A stretch of DNA of 33,853 nt from Myxococcales bacterium (GCA_005779305.1 SXJR01000182.1:1-33853); one strand, 5' to 3'; counted from the stretch's first letter, positions 16,767-25,235 are shown. Translations and numbers: made by a program. Notes: generated from the sequence alone by a model not told the origin.

Positions 16767-18524
16767 CTAGAACAGCACCGAGGCGACCACGCGGGCCATG
16801 CCGGTCCACGTCGGCTCCAGCTCCTGCTGGATCAAGCGGCGGGCCACCGCTGCGGCCTTGGGGTTACCGGTGAACCACAGCGGGCGCGGGCGTACCACCA
16901 GCGGGCCGCGGATCACCGACTTGTCGATGCCCTCGAGCATGTACGTGTTGTGCACCCAGCCCAGGCCGCTCTGGATGTTCTTCATCGTGGCCGACGGGTG
17001 GCCGCCCCACGGCAGCGAGGCCAGGCCGTAGCCGAGCGCCGGCCAGTGGTTGATCGCCACCGTGCCGTAGCGCAGGTCGGTGATGGCGCGCTCGACGCAC
17101 GCCCCCACGGTGGGGTCGCCCTCGAGCTTGCCGTGCACGAAGAGGGCGGCGTTGAGCGTGCCCCACAGCGTGTCGTTGCAGAAGCGGGTGGCGCGATCGA
17201 GGAACTCGACTGGATCACCCGACGAGCCCGGCGGGCCCAGTGGCGCGTCGCTCAGGATCCCGCAGAAGGGCTCGATCGAGAACACCGGGTCACTGGCGTT
17301 GGTGGTGTCGACGTCGCGGATGATGGTCCACGGCAGCTCGCCTTCGCCGGCGCGGCCGGGCACGTTGAGATCGCGGCCGGTGGTGAGGCGGGCGTAGCGC
17401 TCGAAGGCGCCCGGGTAGTACGCCTTGCGCGCCGGCGACCGGCCGAGCTCGCGGGCGACCAGGCCAACGAACGCGTCGCGCTGCGGCCACGACCGCGACG
17501 TGATCAGCATCTTGGCGGCGTTGCAGTTGAACGACGCGTTGTTGGTGACCATGGTCGCGACGTTGGCGGCCATGAAGGCCAGCTCGTCGTCGTGGTAGGT
17601 GTAGGGCACGATCACGACCGGGCTGACGTTGCCCAGCTCCGACGTGATCGGCTTCTTCAGCCGCGGCTCGTTGGCGGCCAGGCGGCGATCGCGCTCGGGG
17701 CCGGGCGGCCCCCACACGATCAGATCATGGGTCGTGTCGGAGCCCGTGATGTGCACGTCGTGGACGCCGGCGTGCTCGACCAGGTACTGCCCGACGTCGC
17801 CGCCGCCATAGACCACGCGCAAGAAGCCGCGATCGATCAGCGGCGCCAGCGCGCGCTCGAGGATCGGCCCGGCCCACTCGTTGACCGGGTTCATCTTGAG
17901 CAGGCAGACGAAGCCTTCGATGAACATCTTCGAGAAGACGTCCATGGGCGGGATGTTGGAGACGTTGCCGGCGCCGAGGATGAGCGAGACCCCGCCCTCG
18001 GGTTCGCGCGTGCTGTAGAACGACGCCTGCCGCCGCGCGGCCTCGGCGCGATCGACGCCGGCCTGCATCAGGCAGTGGCCGCGGAAGCCGGTGAACGCGA
18101 TCTTGTCGAACGTGCTGGTCGGGAAGACGTCGACCTCGAGGCGGCCGTCCTTGCGGGTCCGGGTGCGGGTGCCGAGCGGCGGCCGGCCGGCGCGCACGAT
18201 CGCTTCGAGGCTCTCGGCGAGCAGCCGGGCCATGCGCAGGGTCGGCAGCGGACCGGCCAGCCACTCCTCGGCGACGAACGCGCCGCTGATGCCCTTGGCC
18301 TTGCACCCGGTCGCCACCCACACCTCGGCGGCGTCGGCGATGCGCGGCATGCACTCGCGCAGGAGCACCGCCTTTTCGCCCGGCGCCATCCGCGCGAACG
18401 CGCGTGCGCGTTCACCGAGGCGCGTGACCGCTTCGTCGAGATCGGCGCGGTTGCTGGGGCGGATGCTCTGCGCCGCCTGGCTCATGACCGACGTCGCAGG
18501 CGCGGGTGACGTGGGCGTTGCCAT
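16767..18524 (-). CDS. Aldehyde dehydrogenase-superfamily protein
   Basis: A 585-residue protein of the ALDH fold. Catalytic elements are visible: ITSELGNVSP with Glu296 as general base and ASFNCNAAKM with Cys334 as nucleophile. A dinucleotide-binding region with LILGAGNVSNIPP lies at about 181-193, and HITGSDTTHD at about 258-267. It is longer than standard ALDHs (about 490), with extra residues at the N-terminus and inside the second half, and departs from the common FFxxGQxC and ELGGK motifs. So it belongs to a divergent branch, possibly with acyl-CoA or acyl-phosphate substrates. Substrate and cofactor are unknown. It lies 20 bp upstream of the protease gene and 18 bp after the kinase gene, all on the minus strand. 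Confidence 0.88.
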   Translation of the reverse strand: MATPTSPAPATSVMSQAAQSIRPSNRADLDEAVTRLGERARAFARMAPGEKAVLLRECMPRIADAAEVWVATGCKAKGISGAFVAEEWLAGPLPTLRMARLLAESLEAIVRAGRPPLGTRTRTRKDGRLEVDVFPTSTFDKIAFTGFRGHCLMQAGVDRAEAARRQASFYSTREPEGGVSLILGAGNVSNIPPMDVFSKMFIEGFVCLLKMNPVNEWAGPILERALAPLIDRGFLRVVYGGGDVGQYLVEHAGVHDVHITGSDTTHDLIVWGPPGPERDRRLAANEPRLKKPITSELGNVSPVVIVPYTYHDDELAFMAANVATMVTNNASFNCNAAKMLITSRSWPQRDAFVGLVARELGRSPARKAYYPGAFERYARLTTGRDLNVPGRAGEGELPWTIIRDVDTTNASDPVFSIEPFCGILSDAPLGPPGSSGDPVEFLDRATRFCNDTLWGTLNAALFVHGKLEGDPTVGACVERAITDLRYGTVAINHWPALGYGLASLPWGGHPSATMKNIQSGLGWVHNTYMLEGIDKSVIRGPLVVRPRPLWFTGNPKAAAVARRLIQQELEPTWTGMARVVASVLF

Positions 18525-18542
18525 ACGCCGTCCACTGTACGA

Positions 18543-20156
18543 TCACACCCGGATCACCTCCACCTCCGTCGTCCGCTCCTTCGTCGCCGGCGGCGTCGCC
18601 GCGCGGCTGACCCGGGCTCGCTGCCACCAGCGCGCGGCATCCTCCCGCTTCCAGCCCGGCATGAGCCGCGCACAATCCTCGAGGGCGGTCCCCAGCGCCG
18701 CCGCGTCGGCGTAGCGAGCGGCCGGCTCCTTGGCCAGGCAGCGGAGGATGATCTTCTCGAGCGGTCGCGGCACCTCCACCTGGGCCCGCAGCGACGGCGG
18801 CACCAGCGGCGCGTGCTGGTGGGCCCGCCTCAGATCCGAGGCGTTGTCGCCGTCGAACGGCGCCGACCCCGTGAGCGCGTAGTAGCAAGCCGCGCCCAGC
18901 GCGTACACGTCGCCGGCGGCGCTGACCGGGGCGCCGTCGAACGACTCGGGTGCCATGTACGCCGGCGTCCCCACCACCGTGCCGTCGAGGGTGACCCCGG
19001 GCTGATCGATCGTCCGGGCCACGCCGAAGTCGAGGATGTGGAGCTCATCCTCCTCGTTCTTGCGGTCCGAGCAGTGCAGGTTGGCCGGCTTGACGTCGCG
19101 GTGGACCACGCCCACCCGGTGGGCGACCGCGAGGCCGCGGCAGGCCTGAGCGAACAGGTGCACCGCCCGCTCTGGCGGCATCGGCCCGAACGCGGTGACC
19201 ATCGCGTCGAGATCCATACCGCGCAGGTACTCGAAGGCGATGTACGCGAAGCCGTCGTCGGTGACGCCGAAGTCGTAGATGCGCGCCACCTGCGGGGCCC
19301 GGAGCGATCGAACCAGCTCGACCTCGCGGGCGAAGCGGGCCCGCGTCGAGTCGGGAGTGCCGGGCGTGCGCAGGAGCTTGAGCGCGACCTCGCGCCGGTG
19401 GGCTTCGTCCCAGGCCAGCCAGACCTCGCTCATCCCGCCGCCCAGCGGTGACATGAGGCGGTAGTCGCCGAGTTGTCGCGACGCGAACAGCTCGTGGCGG
19501 AGGCGCCAGGTCCGGTGCGACGCCGTCACTGCCACCGCCAGGAGCGCCGCCTGCGCCAGCGCGCAAGCGGCCAGCCGCGGCGCGAGATGCGGGTCGCCGT
19601 GCATCGCCGCCGCCGCGACCGGCGCTCCCAGGTAACAGACCAGCCAGCTCGCCGCGATGGCCGCGCCGATGCGCCAGCCCGGCACCATCACCAGTCCGAC
19701 CCCGGCCACCATCAGCGCAGGGATCAGATCGTAGGGGCTGCCGGTTCGCGCCGAGCCGGGGGCCGTGATGGTCGCCAGCACTCCGGAGAGCGCGCAGATC
19801 ATGGCTCCGCAGCCGACCACCACCGACCACGCGCAGCGATCGGTGCACCTGCGCTGCCGGATGGCCAGGTAGGCGCCGCACAGCGCCGCGGCGCCCAGCG
19901 CGCGCAGCTCGATCACCCGCCACGTGGCGGTGTCGGCGTCGGCCAGGACCAGCGGATCGATCGCGACCGCGCCCAGCACCCATGCCGCCATCCCGAGCAC
20001 GACGAGGGTTCTGGCCTCGCGAACCAGGTCGCGGGTCTCGTTGACCACGGCCACGCGCGTGGTCGTCCGCGCCCGCCTCGCGGAGACTTCTCCGTTCCCC
20101 GTCCGCCCCTCCGGGGTGAACCGATGCCCACCCCTGGGCTCAGCCAGGCCCCCCAT
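18543..20156 (-). CDS. Ser/Thr protein kinase with six N-terminal membrane segments
   Basis: Up to 537 residues from the ATG at 20156; GTG codons at 20054 or 20048 would also keep the whole membrane part, so the start is uncertain. Six hydrophobic segments (about 51-70, 85-100, 110-131, 143-160, 163-180, 195-212) come first. The kinase domain (about 232-495) follows: a Gly loop reading PLGGGMSEV, Lys260 in VALKLL, HRDVKPAN (352-359), DFG (376-378) and APE (402-404). This order, membrane domain first and kinase last, is the reverse of the common bacterial layout with an N-terminal kinase. The membrane part may sense a small molecule or membrane state. A sigma-70-like promoter lies directly before the ATG at 20156, which would make that start leaderless. 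Confidence 0.92.
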   Translation of the reverse strand: MGGLAEPRGGHRFTPEGRTGNGEVSARRARTTTRVAVVNETRDLVREARTLVVLGMAAWVLGAVAIDPLVLADADTATWRVIELRALGAAALCGAYLAIRQRRCTDRCAWSVVVGCGAMICALSGVLATITAPGSARTGSPYDLIPALMVAGVGLVMVPGWRIGAAIAASWLVCYLGAPVAAAAMHGDPHLAPRLAACALAQAALLAVAVTASHRTWRLRHELFASRQLGDYRLMSPLGGGMSEVWLAWDEAHRREVALKLLRTPGTPDSTRARFAREVELVRSLRAPQVARIYDFGVTDDGFAYIAFEYLRGMDLDAMVTAFGPMPPERAVHLFAQACRGLAVAHRVGVVHRDVKPANLHCSDRKNEEDELHILDFGVARTIDQPGVTLDGTVVGTPAYMAPESFDGAPVSAAGDVYALGAACYYALTGSAPFDGDNASDLRRAHQHAPLVPPSLRAQVEVPRPLEKIILRCLAKEPAARYADAAALGTALEDCARLMPGWKREDAARWWQRARVSRAATPPATKERTTEVEVIRV

Positions 20157-20162
20157 GAGGGG

Positions 20163-20191
20163 ATCAGAGCACTACTGATCCACACCGTCAA
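20163..20191 (-). promoter_or_regulatory. Predicted sigma-70 promoter overlapped by an inverted repeat
   Basis: On the minus strand a -35 TTGACG (20186-20191, five of six) and a -10 TCTGAT (20163-20168, four of six) are 17 bp apart. Transcription would begin at or next to the ATG at 20156. A dyad GATCAG/CTGATC (20162-20167 and 20175-20180, seven-base centre) covers the -10 box and part of the spacer, as a repressor site would. A second perfect palindrome, AATCCGGATT, lies at 20211-20220. Confidence 0.5.
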
Positions 20192-20242
20192 CGCGCGACT
20201 TTGACTGCGGAATCCGGATTGGACTCGCTCAGGGCGAGGGGC

Positions 20243-20845
20243 TCAGGGCGAGGGAGGCGGAGCGTGCGGAGGCGGCTGCGGGGGTGGCGTGTTGCTGCCG
20301 GCTCCGATGGCGCGCACAGAGCGCAGCGCGGCCTCGCCCTTCTCGCGGAATCCCTTCGGGTCCTTCTTGGGATCGATGCCCGACTTCACACCGGCATCGA
20401 GGTGGCGCTGGTACAGCTCGACGCGCACCTCCTCGTAGCTCGGGCACGCGACCTCTCCCACCTCGGCGCACTCGGCCATCGTGTGGTTGGCGAGCTCGAG
20501 CGCCTCCTCTACCTCGAGGCGGTCGGCGTGGGCGATCGACGCCGCCAGCAGCGCCCGCCAGCGGGTCGGCGAATCATGAGCGCGCTGGGCGCCGACCGCC
20601 GCCGCCTGCACGGCCCAGTCGTACTGACCGGCCTCACCCAGCCGGCGCGCCACGTCGGCGATCGCCTTGCCATCGGCAGGGTTCGCCCGCGCCCGCGCCT
20701 CGGCGAACGCGAGTGCGAGCCTCGCGTCGGGGTCGACCTTGCTCGGCGGTCCGGCCGTCACCGAGCGCGGCGGCAGGAACAGCACGACCGCCACCACCAC
20801 GAGGACGACGAGATCGGTCAGCGACAGGAAGCGATGGATCTGCAC
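20243..20845 (-). CDS. Membrane-anchored helical (TPR-like) protein
   Basis: About 200 residues from a GTG at 20843-20845, which is the start nearest to the membrane segment; the frame is open up to 20974 with an unconvincing N-terminus. One hydrophobic segment (about 11-27) is followed by helical repeats rich in Ala, Glu and Arg (LALAFAEARARANP, AIADVARRLGEAGQYDWAV), resembling TPR helices, and a Pro-rich tail with PPP runs. It is divergent from the ExbB/ExbD operon across about 260 bp and upstream of the kinase gene on its own strand, so it could serve either. The 260-bp gap shows no clear promoter or repeat. No family is recognised. Confidence 0.7.
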   Translation of the reverse strand: MQIHRFLSLTDLVVLVVVAVVLFLPPRSVTAGPPSKVDPDARLALAFAEARARANPADGKAIADVARRLGEAGQYDWAVQAAAVGAQRAHDSPTRWRALLAASIAHADRLEVEEALELANHTMAECAEVGEVACPSYEEVRVELYQRHLDAGVKSGIDPKKDPKGFREKGEAALRSVRAIGAGSNTPPPQPPPHAPPPSP

Positions 20846-21105
20846 GCTCTGGTTCCGGTCCTTTCTGACACCAGTGGTGAACACCTGGTTCCCCTGGTCT
20901 GGCGCGGCGATGTTGTCGGGGCATTTCGCCCCGCGCCGTTGCGTGTTGCCCCGCCGAACGAGCCATGTGGGCACACGCCGACACCCACGAAAGCAAACAA
21001 TCCTGAAATCTTACGCCCGTGGATCTGCTCTTGCAAACTCGGCGGTCTCGAACCGCGAACCGCCCGCCCGGCCGTTGCCGGTGCTCCTCTGGAGGTACTC
21101 CGACC

Positions 21106-21750
21106 ATGCTGCAGACGATCTCGACCGCCTTCCACCGTGGTGGATGGGGCATGTGGCCCATCCTCGTCACCTCGATCATCACCATCGCCGTCATCGTCGA
21201 GCGTGCGGTGTACCTGTTCAAGGCGTCCGTCGACAAGGACAAGCTGCTCGCGCTCCTCAAGAGCCAGGTCATGGCCGGCAACGTCCAGGGCGCCATCAAG
21301 GTGTGCTCGGGCAACCCGACCCCGATGACTCGCATCGTCCAGGCGGGTCTGATGAAGTTCAACAAGAGCGACGACGAGGTCCAGGCCGCCATGGACGAGG
21401 CCGCGCTCCGCGAGCTGCCCAAGATCAACGCGCGCACGCCGTACCTGGCGATGCTCTCCAACTTCGCCGTCATGGCCGGCCTCCTCGGCACCATCACCGG
21501 CATGATCAAGTCGTTCGGCGCCGTCGGCAGCGACGAGGGCGGCAACAAGTCGACCGAGCTCGCCAAGGGCATCTCGGAAGCCTTGAACTGCACGGCCTTC
21601 GGCATCGGCACCTCGCTGGTCGGCCTGCTCGGGTTCTCGCTCCTCCAGGGCAAGACCACGCGCGTCACTGACGACATCAACGAGGTCACCGTCCAGGTCG
21701 TGAACCTGGTCGTGAATCACCGCTCGCAGATGCAGCAGCCCCAGGGCTGA
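21106..21750 (+). CDS. ExbB/TolQ/MotA-family proton channel protein
   Basis: A 214-residue inner-membrane protein with an excellent ribosome site (GGAGGT, seven bases upstream). Three membrane segments (about 17-36, 113-135, 163-181) and the family motifs NFAVMAGLLGTITGMIKSF and KGISEALNCTAFGIG are present. In TolQ/ExbB complexes five such subunits surround two ExbD/TolR chains and turn proton flow into mechanical work on an envelope partner. It is the first gene of an operon with two ExbD/TolR genes and a HEAT-repeat lipoprotein. TolA, TonB and Pal are not encoded here, so neither the TonB nor the Tol system is implied; a dedicated motor with the lipoprotein as partner is more likely. Confidence 0.93.
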   Translation: MLQTISTAFHRGGWGMWPILVTSIITIAVIVERAVYLFKASVDKDKLLALLKSQVMAGNVQGAIKVCSGNPTPMTRIVQAGLMKFNKSDDEVQAAMDEAALRELPKINARTPYLAMLSNFAVMAGLLGTITGMIKSFGAVGSDEGGNKSTELAKGISEALNCTAFGIGTSLVGLLGFSLLQGKTTRVTDDINEVTVQVVNLVVNHRSQMQQPQG

Positions 21751-21755
21751 TCACT

Positions 21756-21771
21756 CGGTCATCACTGACCG
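21756..21771 (+). promoter_or_regulatory. Intercistronic hairpin between exbB-like and exbD-like genes
   Basis: A perfect six-base stem (CGGTCA/TGACCG) with a TCAC loop sits between the stop codon and the next ribosome site. It could set the ratio of ExbB to ExbD by partial attenuation or by protecting the upstream message. It has no T-run. Confidence 0.35.
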
Positions 21772-21789
21772 CTACGATCGGAGGTACCC

Positions 21790-22305
21790 ATGGGTGCTGC
21801 AATAGATACCGGTGGAGGGGACAAGAAGAGCGTCAACATCGAGCTCAACATCGTCCCCTACATCGACCTGATGAGCTGCCTCACCGCCTTCCTGCTGGTG
21901 GTGGCGGTCTGGGTCAACCTGGCCCAGATCACCATCCAGCCCAAGGGCAAGAACCGTAACCAGCCGATCGACACGGTGATCGATCCGCCGCCGGTGATCT
22001 CGGTGCTGATCCAGGCCGACATCATCTACGTCGGGGTCTCGCGCCTCGCCATCGATCCGGTCCAGATCAAGAAGGGTCCGAACGCGGACTACGACTGGAA
22101 CCAGTTCGAAAACGCCCTCATCGCCCTGAAGAAGGAAGAGGCGTTCGCCGAGCGCAACGACATCGAGATCGCGGCCGAGAGCACGACGGCCGCGCCGGTG
22201 AAGTACGACCACGTGGTCCACGCCATGGACCTCGCCGTCAAGGTCGGCTTCATCGGTGTCGGACTGTCCGAGCCCACCAGCCTGTCCTGGCGACCCACGC
22301 TGTAA
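21790..22305 (+). CDS. ExbD/TolR-family protein, first copy
   Basis: A 171-residue protein with ribosome site GGAGGT. The N-terminal cytoplasmic stretch ends in ELNIVPYIDLMSC; Asp26 at the start of the single membrane segment (about 24-45) is the family's proton-carrying residue. A periplasmic domain of about 120 residues follows, with VISVLIQADIIYVGV and a C-terminal half like the TolR fold. It is encoded 39 bp after the channel gene and 12 bp before the second ExbD/TolR gene. The two copies differ strongly in the periplasmic part, which suggests a heterodimer rather than redundancy. Confidence 0.92.
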   Translation: MGAAIDTGGGDKKSVNIELNIVPYIDLMSCLTAFLLVVAVWVNLAQITIQPKGKNRNQPIDTVIDPPPVISVLIQADIIYVGVSRLAIDPVQIKKGPNADYDWNQFENALIALKKEEAFAERNDIEIAAESTTAAPVKYDHVVHAMDLAVKVGFIGVGLSEPTSLSWRPTL

Positions 22306-22317
22306 GGAGAAACTCCG

Positions 22318-22917
22318 ATGCCAGTCAAACAGGCAGGTCCACGTCTCTATCGCTCGGTGCCGTTCAAGCATCTGGGCAAGGGCTCGGCGACCGGCGCCAC
22401 CCGGTCGTCGAACGTCTCGCTCAACCTGGTGCCGTTCGTCGACACCATGACCATCCTGGTCTGCTTCCTGCTGATGGTGTTCTCGACCTCGGGCGAGCTG
22501 CTCAAGGCCCAGAAGGGTCTCGAGCTGCCCGAGGCGATCAGCAAGGACGCACTCCAGGAGGCGCCGATCATCGTCATCACCAAGGCGGACGTGTCCTTCA
22601 TGGGCACCCAGGTCGCCACCATCGATAGCCTGCTCCGCGACGAGACCCCGACCCTCAAGATCGAGGCCCTGTTCGAGCGTCTACAGGCGGTGGGCAAGAA
22701 GCGTCGCGAGGAGATCAGCCTCGGCCGCGACAAGCGGGCGAAGAAGGCGTGTGACGACCTGAAGTCGGGCATCATCGATCCCTCCAACCTCTGCCCCGAG
22801 GGTCTCGCCATCCTCCAGGCCGACAAGGAAGTCGACGCGCGGGTCATCACGATGGTGGTGACCACCGCGAAGTACGCCCAGTTCGACAACCTCCTGTTCG
22901 CCGTCAAGAACAAGTAG
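22318..22917 (+). CDS. ExbD/TolR-family protein, second copy
   Basis: A 199-residue protein with ribosome site AAGGAG. The N-terminal cytoplasmic tail is longer (about 35 residues, basic) than in the first copy. SLNLVPFVDTMTIL carries the conserved Asp42 at the membrane segment (about 40-58). The periplasmic domain holds a Lys/Arg-rich insert with one cysteine (KRREEISLGRDKRAKKACDD) and another Cys in SNLCPEG, a possible disulfide. It ends KYAQFDNLLFAVKNK, close to the TolR C-terminal pattern. One ExbB plus two unlike ExbD proteins is the same composition as the AglR-AglQ-AglS gliding motor of Myxococcus xanthus; orthology is not claimed. Confidence 0.92.
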   Translation: MPVKQAGPRLYRSVPFKHLGKGSATGATRSSNVSLNLVPFVDTMTILVCFLLMVFSTSGELLKAQKGLELPEAISKDALQEAPIIVITKADVSFMGTQVATIDSLLRDETPTLKIEALFERLQAVGKKRREEISLGRDKRAKKACDDLKSGIIDPSNLCPEGLAILQADKEVDARVITMVVTTAKYAQFDNLLFAVKNK

Positions 22918-22928
22918 AGGACCGATCC

Positions 22929-25088
22929 ATGACCCTTCAAAGACGGAAGCCGTCCGTCCTGAGCGTCGTCGTCTCTGCCGTCGTGCTCGGCACGGCGGTT
23001 TTTGCGATCTCCGGTTGTTCGGATGATCCCTTCGAGTACACGACCTGGACCAAGAAGCTCGATGACCCCAACGAGGTCGAGCGCGCGGTCACCCAGCTCG
23101 AGCGCCTCGGCGACAACCGCGCCATCCCGGCGCTGGGCAAGTCGTGGGAGCGCCAGGGCCGTCCCGACACGATCCTGAAGGTCATCATCGACCTGGCCAA
23201 GCCGCTCACCGAGCAAGAGGCCAAGGCCAACTTCAAGAACAACGACAAGGCTCGTCCCGCCGCGTGGGACAAGGCCCTGCCGATCCTGACCAAGGCCATC
23301 GAGGACGTCGACCCGGCCAACCCGCGCTCGGTCGAGAGCGCGCGCCTGGCCGCCGAGTCCCTCGGGCTCTCCAAGGTCGACGGCGCCCTCGACGTGCTGG
23401 TCGCCGCCGCCAACAAGCCCACCGACAAGCAAGAGGTCAAGCAGCTGCGCGGCCAGGCCATCCTGTCGCTGGGCGAGCTCGGCGATCCCGGCGCGGTGTC
23501 GGTGCTCAACACCATCATCCGCGAGGAGTTCGTCCCGTCGAAGCCGGAGATGCACGGCGCGGCCATCATCGCGCTGGGCAAGCTCAAGAGCCCGAACGCC
23601 ATCCCGGTGCTGATCGAGTCGATGTACCGGCTGCCGTTCTTCTTCAAGCAGGTCCGGCGTTCGCTGGTCGCGTCCGGCGGCACCGTCGGTGATCGCATGC
23701 GCTCGATCCTCGAGGGCTCCGATACCGAGGTGAACACGCTGTTCACCGAGAACAGCCTCGGCATGTACAAGGGCGACCTGGGCAAGGATCCGCTGCCCCA
23801 GGCCGAGTGGCAGAAGGTCTCGGCCATGGACTACTACGCCGCGATCATCGCCGGCGACCTCTACGATCCCAAGGCGGTGCCGGCGCTGCTCAAGGCCCTC
23901 GCCCGCGATCCTGTTCCGTCCTACTTCGTCGACTCGGCGCCGGGGCCGGTGGCGCACAACGCCGTCCTCGACGCGCTGCGCAAGATCGGTTCGCCCGAGG
24001 CCACCAAGGCCGTCCTCGACGTCTGGACCGTCGGCAAGAACGAGGACATCAAGCCGATCGCCGCCAACGTGTACTCGTTCGTGTCGCGCGACGGTTCGGA
24101 GAAGGTGGGCAAGGGTTCGGCGCTCGACGCGCTGGGCGCCATCGCCGAGAAGAACGACGCCGACCAGCAGTTTCGCCTCGAGGCCTCGGTGGCGTACGGC
24201 CGCCTCGCTCGAAGCAAAGACCGTATCCCGCTGTTGATCGGGCAGGCCAAGCGGTTCAAGGACGAGAGCGACAAGGCCCAGAAAGAAGCCGACGGCCCGC
24301 CCAAGGCTGCCTACGAGAAGCAGAAGGCCATCTACGAGGCGGCCAAGGCCACGCTCGACGCGGCCAAGGCCGAGGTCGCGCGCGCCGGTGGTCCCAACAA
24401 GGCCCCGGTCCAGATGATCGAGGCCAGCACCAAGGCCAAGGTCGATTTCGACAAGGTCAAGGACCCCTTCACCGCGGCCAAGGCGACCTGGAAGGCCCTC
24501 GACGACAAGGCCAAGGCCTACCGCGGCTACCAGCGCCTGTACGAGACCCACGCGGCCCGCATCGAGATCGCGATGCACTGCAAGGACGACGCGGCCTGCT
24601 ATGGCGCGACCCTGGTGCCGGTTCCGGCGCCGGAGCCCGACGAGGACGGCAAGCCCAAGCCCTCCAAGGGCCCCGACATCCAAGCCAAGTGCAAGGCTGA
24701 CTGGCCCGCCGTCTCGAAGCGCCTCAAGGATGCATCGAGCGCCATCGAGGTGGCCAAGTACACCGACGAGGAGAAGATCGAGGTCTGCATCGCCCAGATC
24801 GAGCGTGCGCTGCTCGAGCTCGGCAAGATGGGCCCCAAGGCGTCGTCGCAGTTGCAGGTGCTCCTGTACAACGTGTCGAGTGACGACCGCCTGGTGCGGC
24901 AGAGCATCTTGCTCACCCTCCCCAAGGTCGCCGGCAAGGATTGCGCCGAGTGCGGCGCCAAGCTCGACGCCGCGATCAAGGCCGCCGCCGGCAAGGACGC
25001 CCTGCGCGAGCTGAACTTCGAGACCCAGGTGCTGCGCAGCTTCTTCGCCGGTGACGCCGCCGAGGCGCCGGCCGAAGAGCCCAAGTAG
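22929..25088 (+). CDS. Large HEAT-repeat lipoprotein of the ExbB/ExbD operon
   Basis: A 719-residue lipoprotein; the signal peptide ends in AISGC with Cys30 as likely lipid site. Residues about 40-430 are alpha-helical HEAT-like repeats, with recurring patterns such as AILSLGELGDPGAVSVLN and AIIALGKLKSPNAIPVLI. A Lys/Ala/Glu-rich stretch (about 440-540) reads as coiled coil, followed by a Cys-bearing region (CKDDAACYG) and two more helical repeats with CAECGAKLD near the end. HEAT arrays bind partner proteins, so it may be the load or anchor that the ExbB/ExbD motor moves or uses at the outer membrane (inference). It starts 11 bp after the second ExbD gene (ribosome site AGAGGA) and is followed by the operon's terminator. 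Confidence 0.88.
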   Translation: MTLQRRKPSVLSVVVSAVVLGTAVFAISGCSDDPFEYTTWTKKLDDPNEVERAVTQLERLGDNRAIPALGKSWERQGRPDTILKVIIDLAKPLTEQEAKANFKNNDKARPAAWDKALPILTKAIEDVDPANPRSVESARLAAESLGLSKVDGALDVLVAAANKPTDKQEVKQLRGQAILSLGELGDPGAVSVLNTIIREEFVPSKPEMHGAAIIALGKLKSPNAIPVLIESMYRLPFFFKQVRRSLVASGGTVGDRMRSILEGSDTEVNTLFTENSLGMYKGDLGKDPLPQAEWQKVSAMDYYAAIIAGDLYDPKAVPALLKALARDPVPSYFVDSAPGPVAHNAVLDALRKIGSPEATKAVLDVWTVGKNEDIKPIAANVYSFVSRDGSEKVGKGSALDALGAIAEKNDADQQFRLEASVAYGRLARSKDRIPLLIGQAKRFKDESDKAQKEADGPPKAAYEKQKAIYEAAKATLDAAKAEVARAGGPNKAPVQMIEASTKAKVDFDKVKDPFTAAKATWKALDDKAKAYRGYQRLYETHAARIEIAMHCKDDAACYGATLVPVPAPEPDEDGKPKPSKGPDIQAKCKADWPAVSKRLKDASSAIEVAKYTDEEKIEVCIAQIERALLELGKMGPKASSQLQVLLYNVSSDDRLVRQSILLTLPKVAGKDCAECGAKLDAAIKAAAGKDALRELNFETQVLRSFFAGDAAEAPAEEPK

Positions 25089-25109
25089 CCCCGGGCTGGG
25101 CCTGAAACA

Positions 25110-25144
25110 AGAACGGCGCCCTCGCGGGCGCCGTTCTCATTTTT
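25110..25144 (+). terminator. Intrinsic terminator of the ExbB/ExbD operon
   Basis: A perfect 12-base stem (25110-25121 with 25126-25137, arm AGAACGGCGCCC) closed by a TCGC loop is followed by CA and five Ts at 25140-25144. It ends the plus-strand operon and, lying just past the 3' end of tRNA-His, may stop that transcript too. Confidence 0.92.
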
Positions 25145-25147
25145 CGG

Positions 25148-25221
25148 GGTGGATGATGGGAGTCGAACCCACGACACCCAGGACCACAACCTGGTGCTCT
25201 ACCGATTGAGCTACACCCACC
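25148..25221 (-). tRNA. tRNA-His (GTG anticodon)
   Basis: The minus strand folds into a full cloverleaf of 74 bases: acceptor GTGGGTG paired with CATCCAC (one G-U), D arm GCTC/GAGC, anticodon arm CCAGG-TTGTGGT-CCTGG, and T arm GTGGG-TTCGACT-CCCAT. The extra G at -1 typical of tRNA-His is encoded and faces C73. The 3' CCA is not encoded (CCG follows), so it must be added after transcription. Confidence 0.96.
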
Positions 25222-25235
25222 GTGTCTGTCAGCGG

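Noticed and set aside
21106-22917. Flagellar MotA/MotB stator
   Set aside because: The ExbD-like proteins lack an OmpA-type peptidoglycan-binding domain, and no flagellar gene is present.
22347-24683. 778-residue antisense ORF opposite the ExbD and HEAT genes
   Set aside because: It mirrors well-supported genes with ribosome sites and has no recognisable domain or signal.
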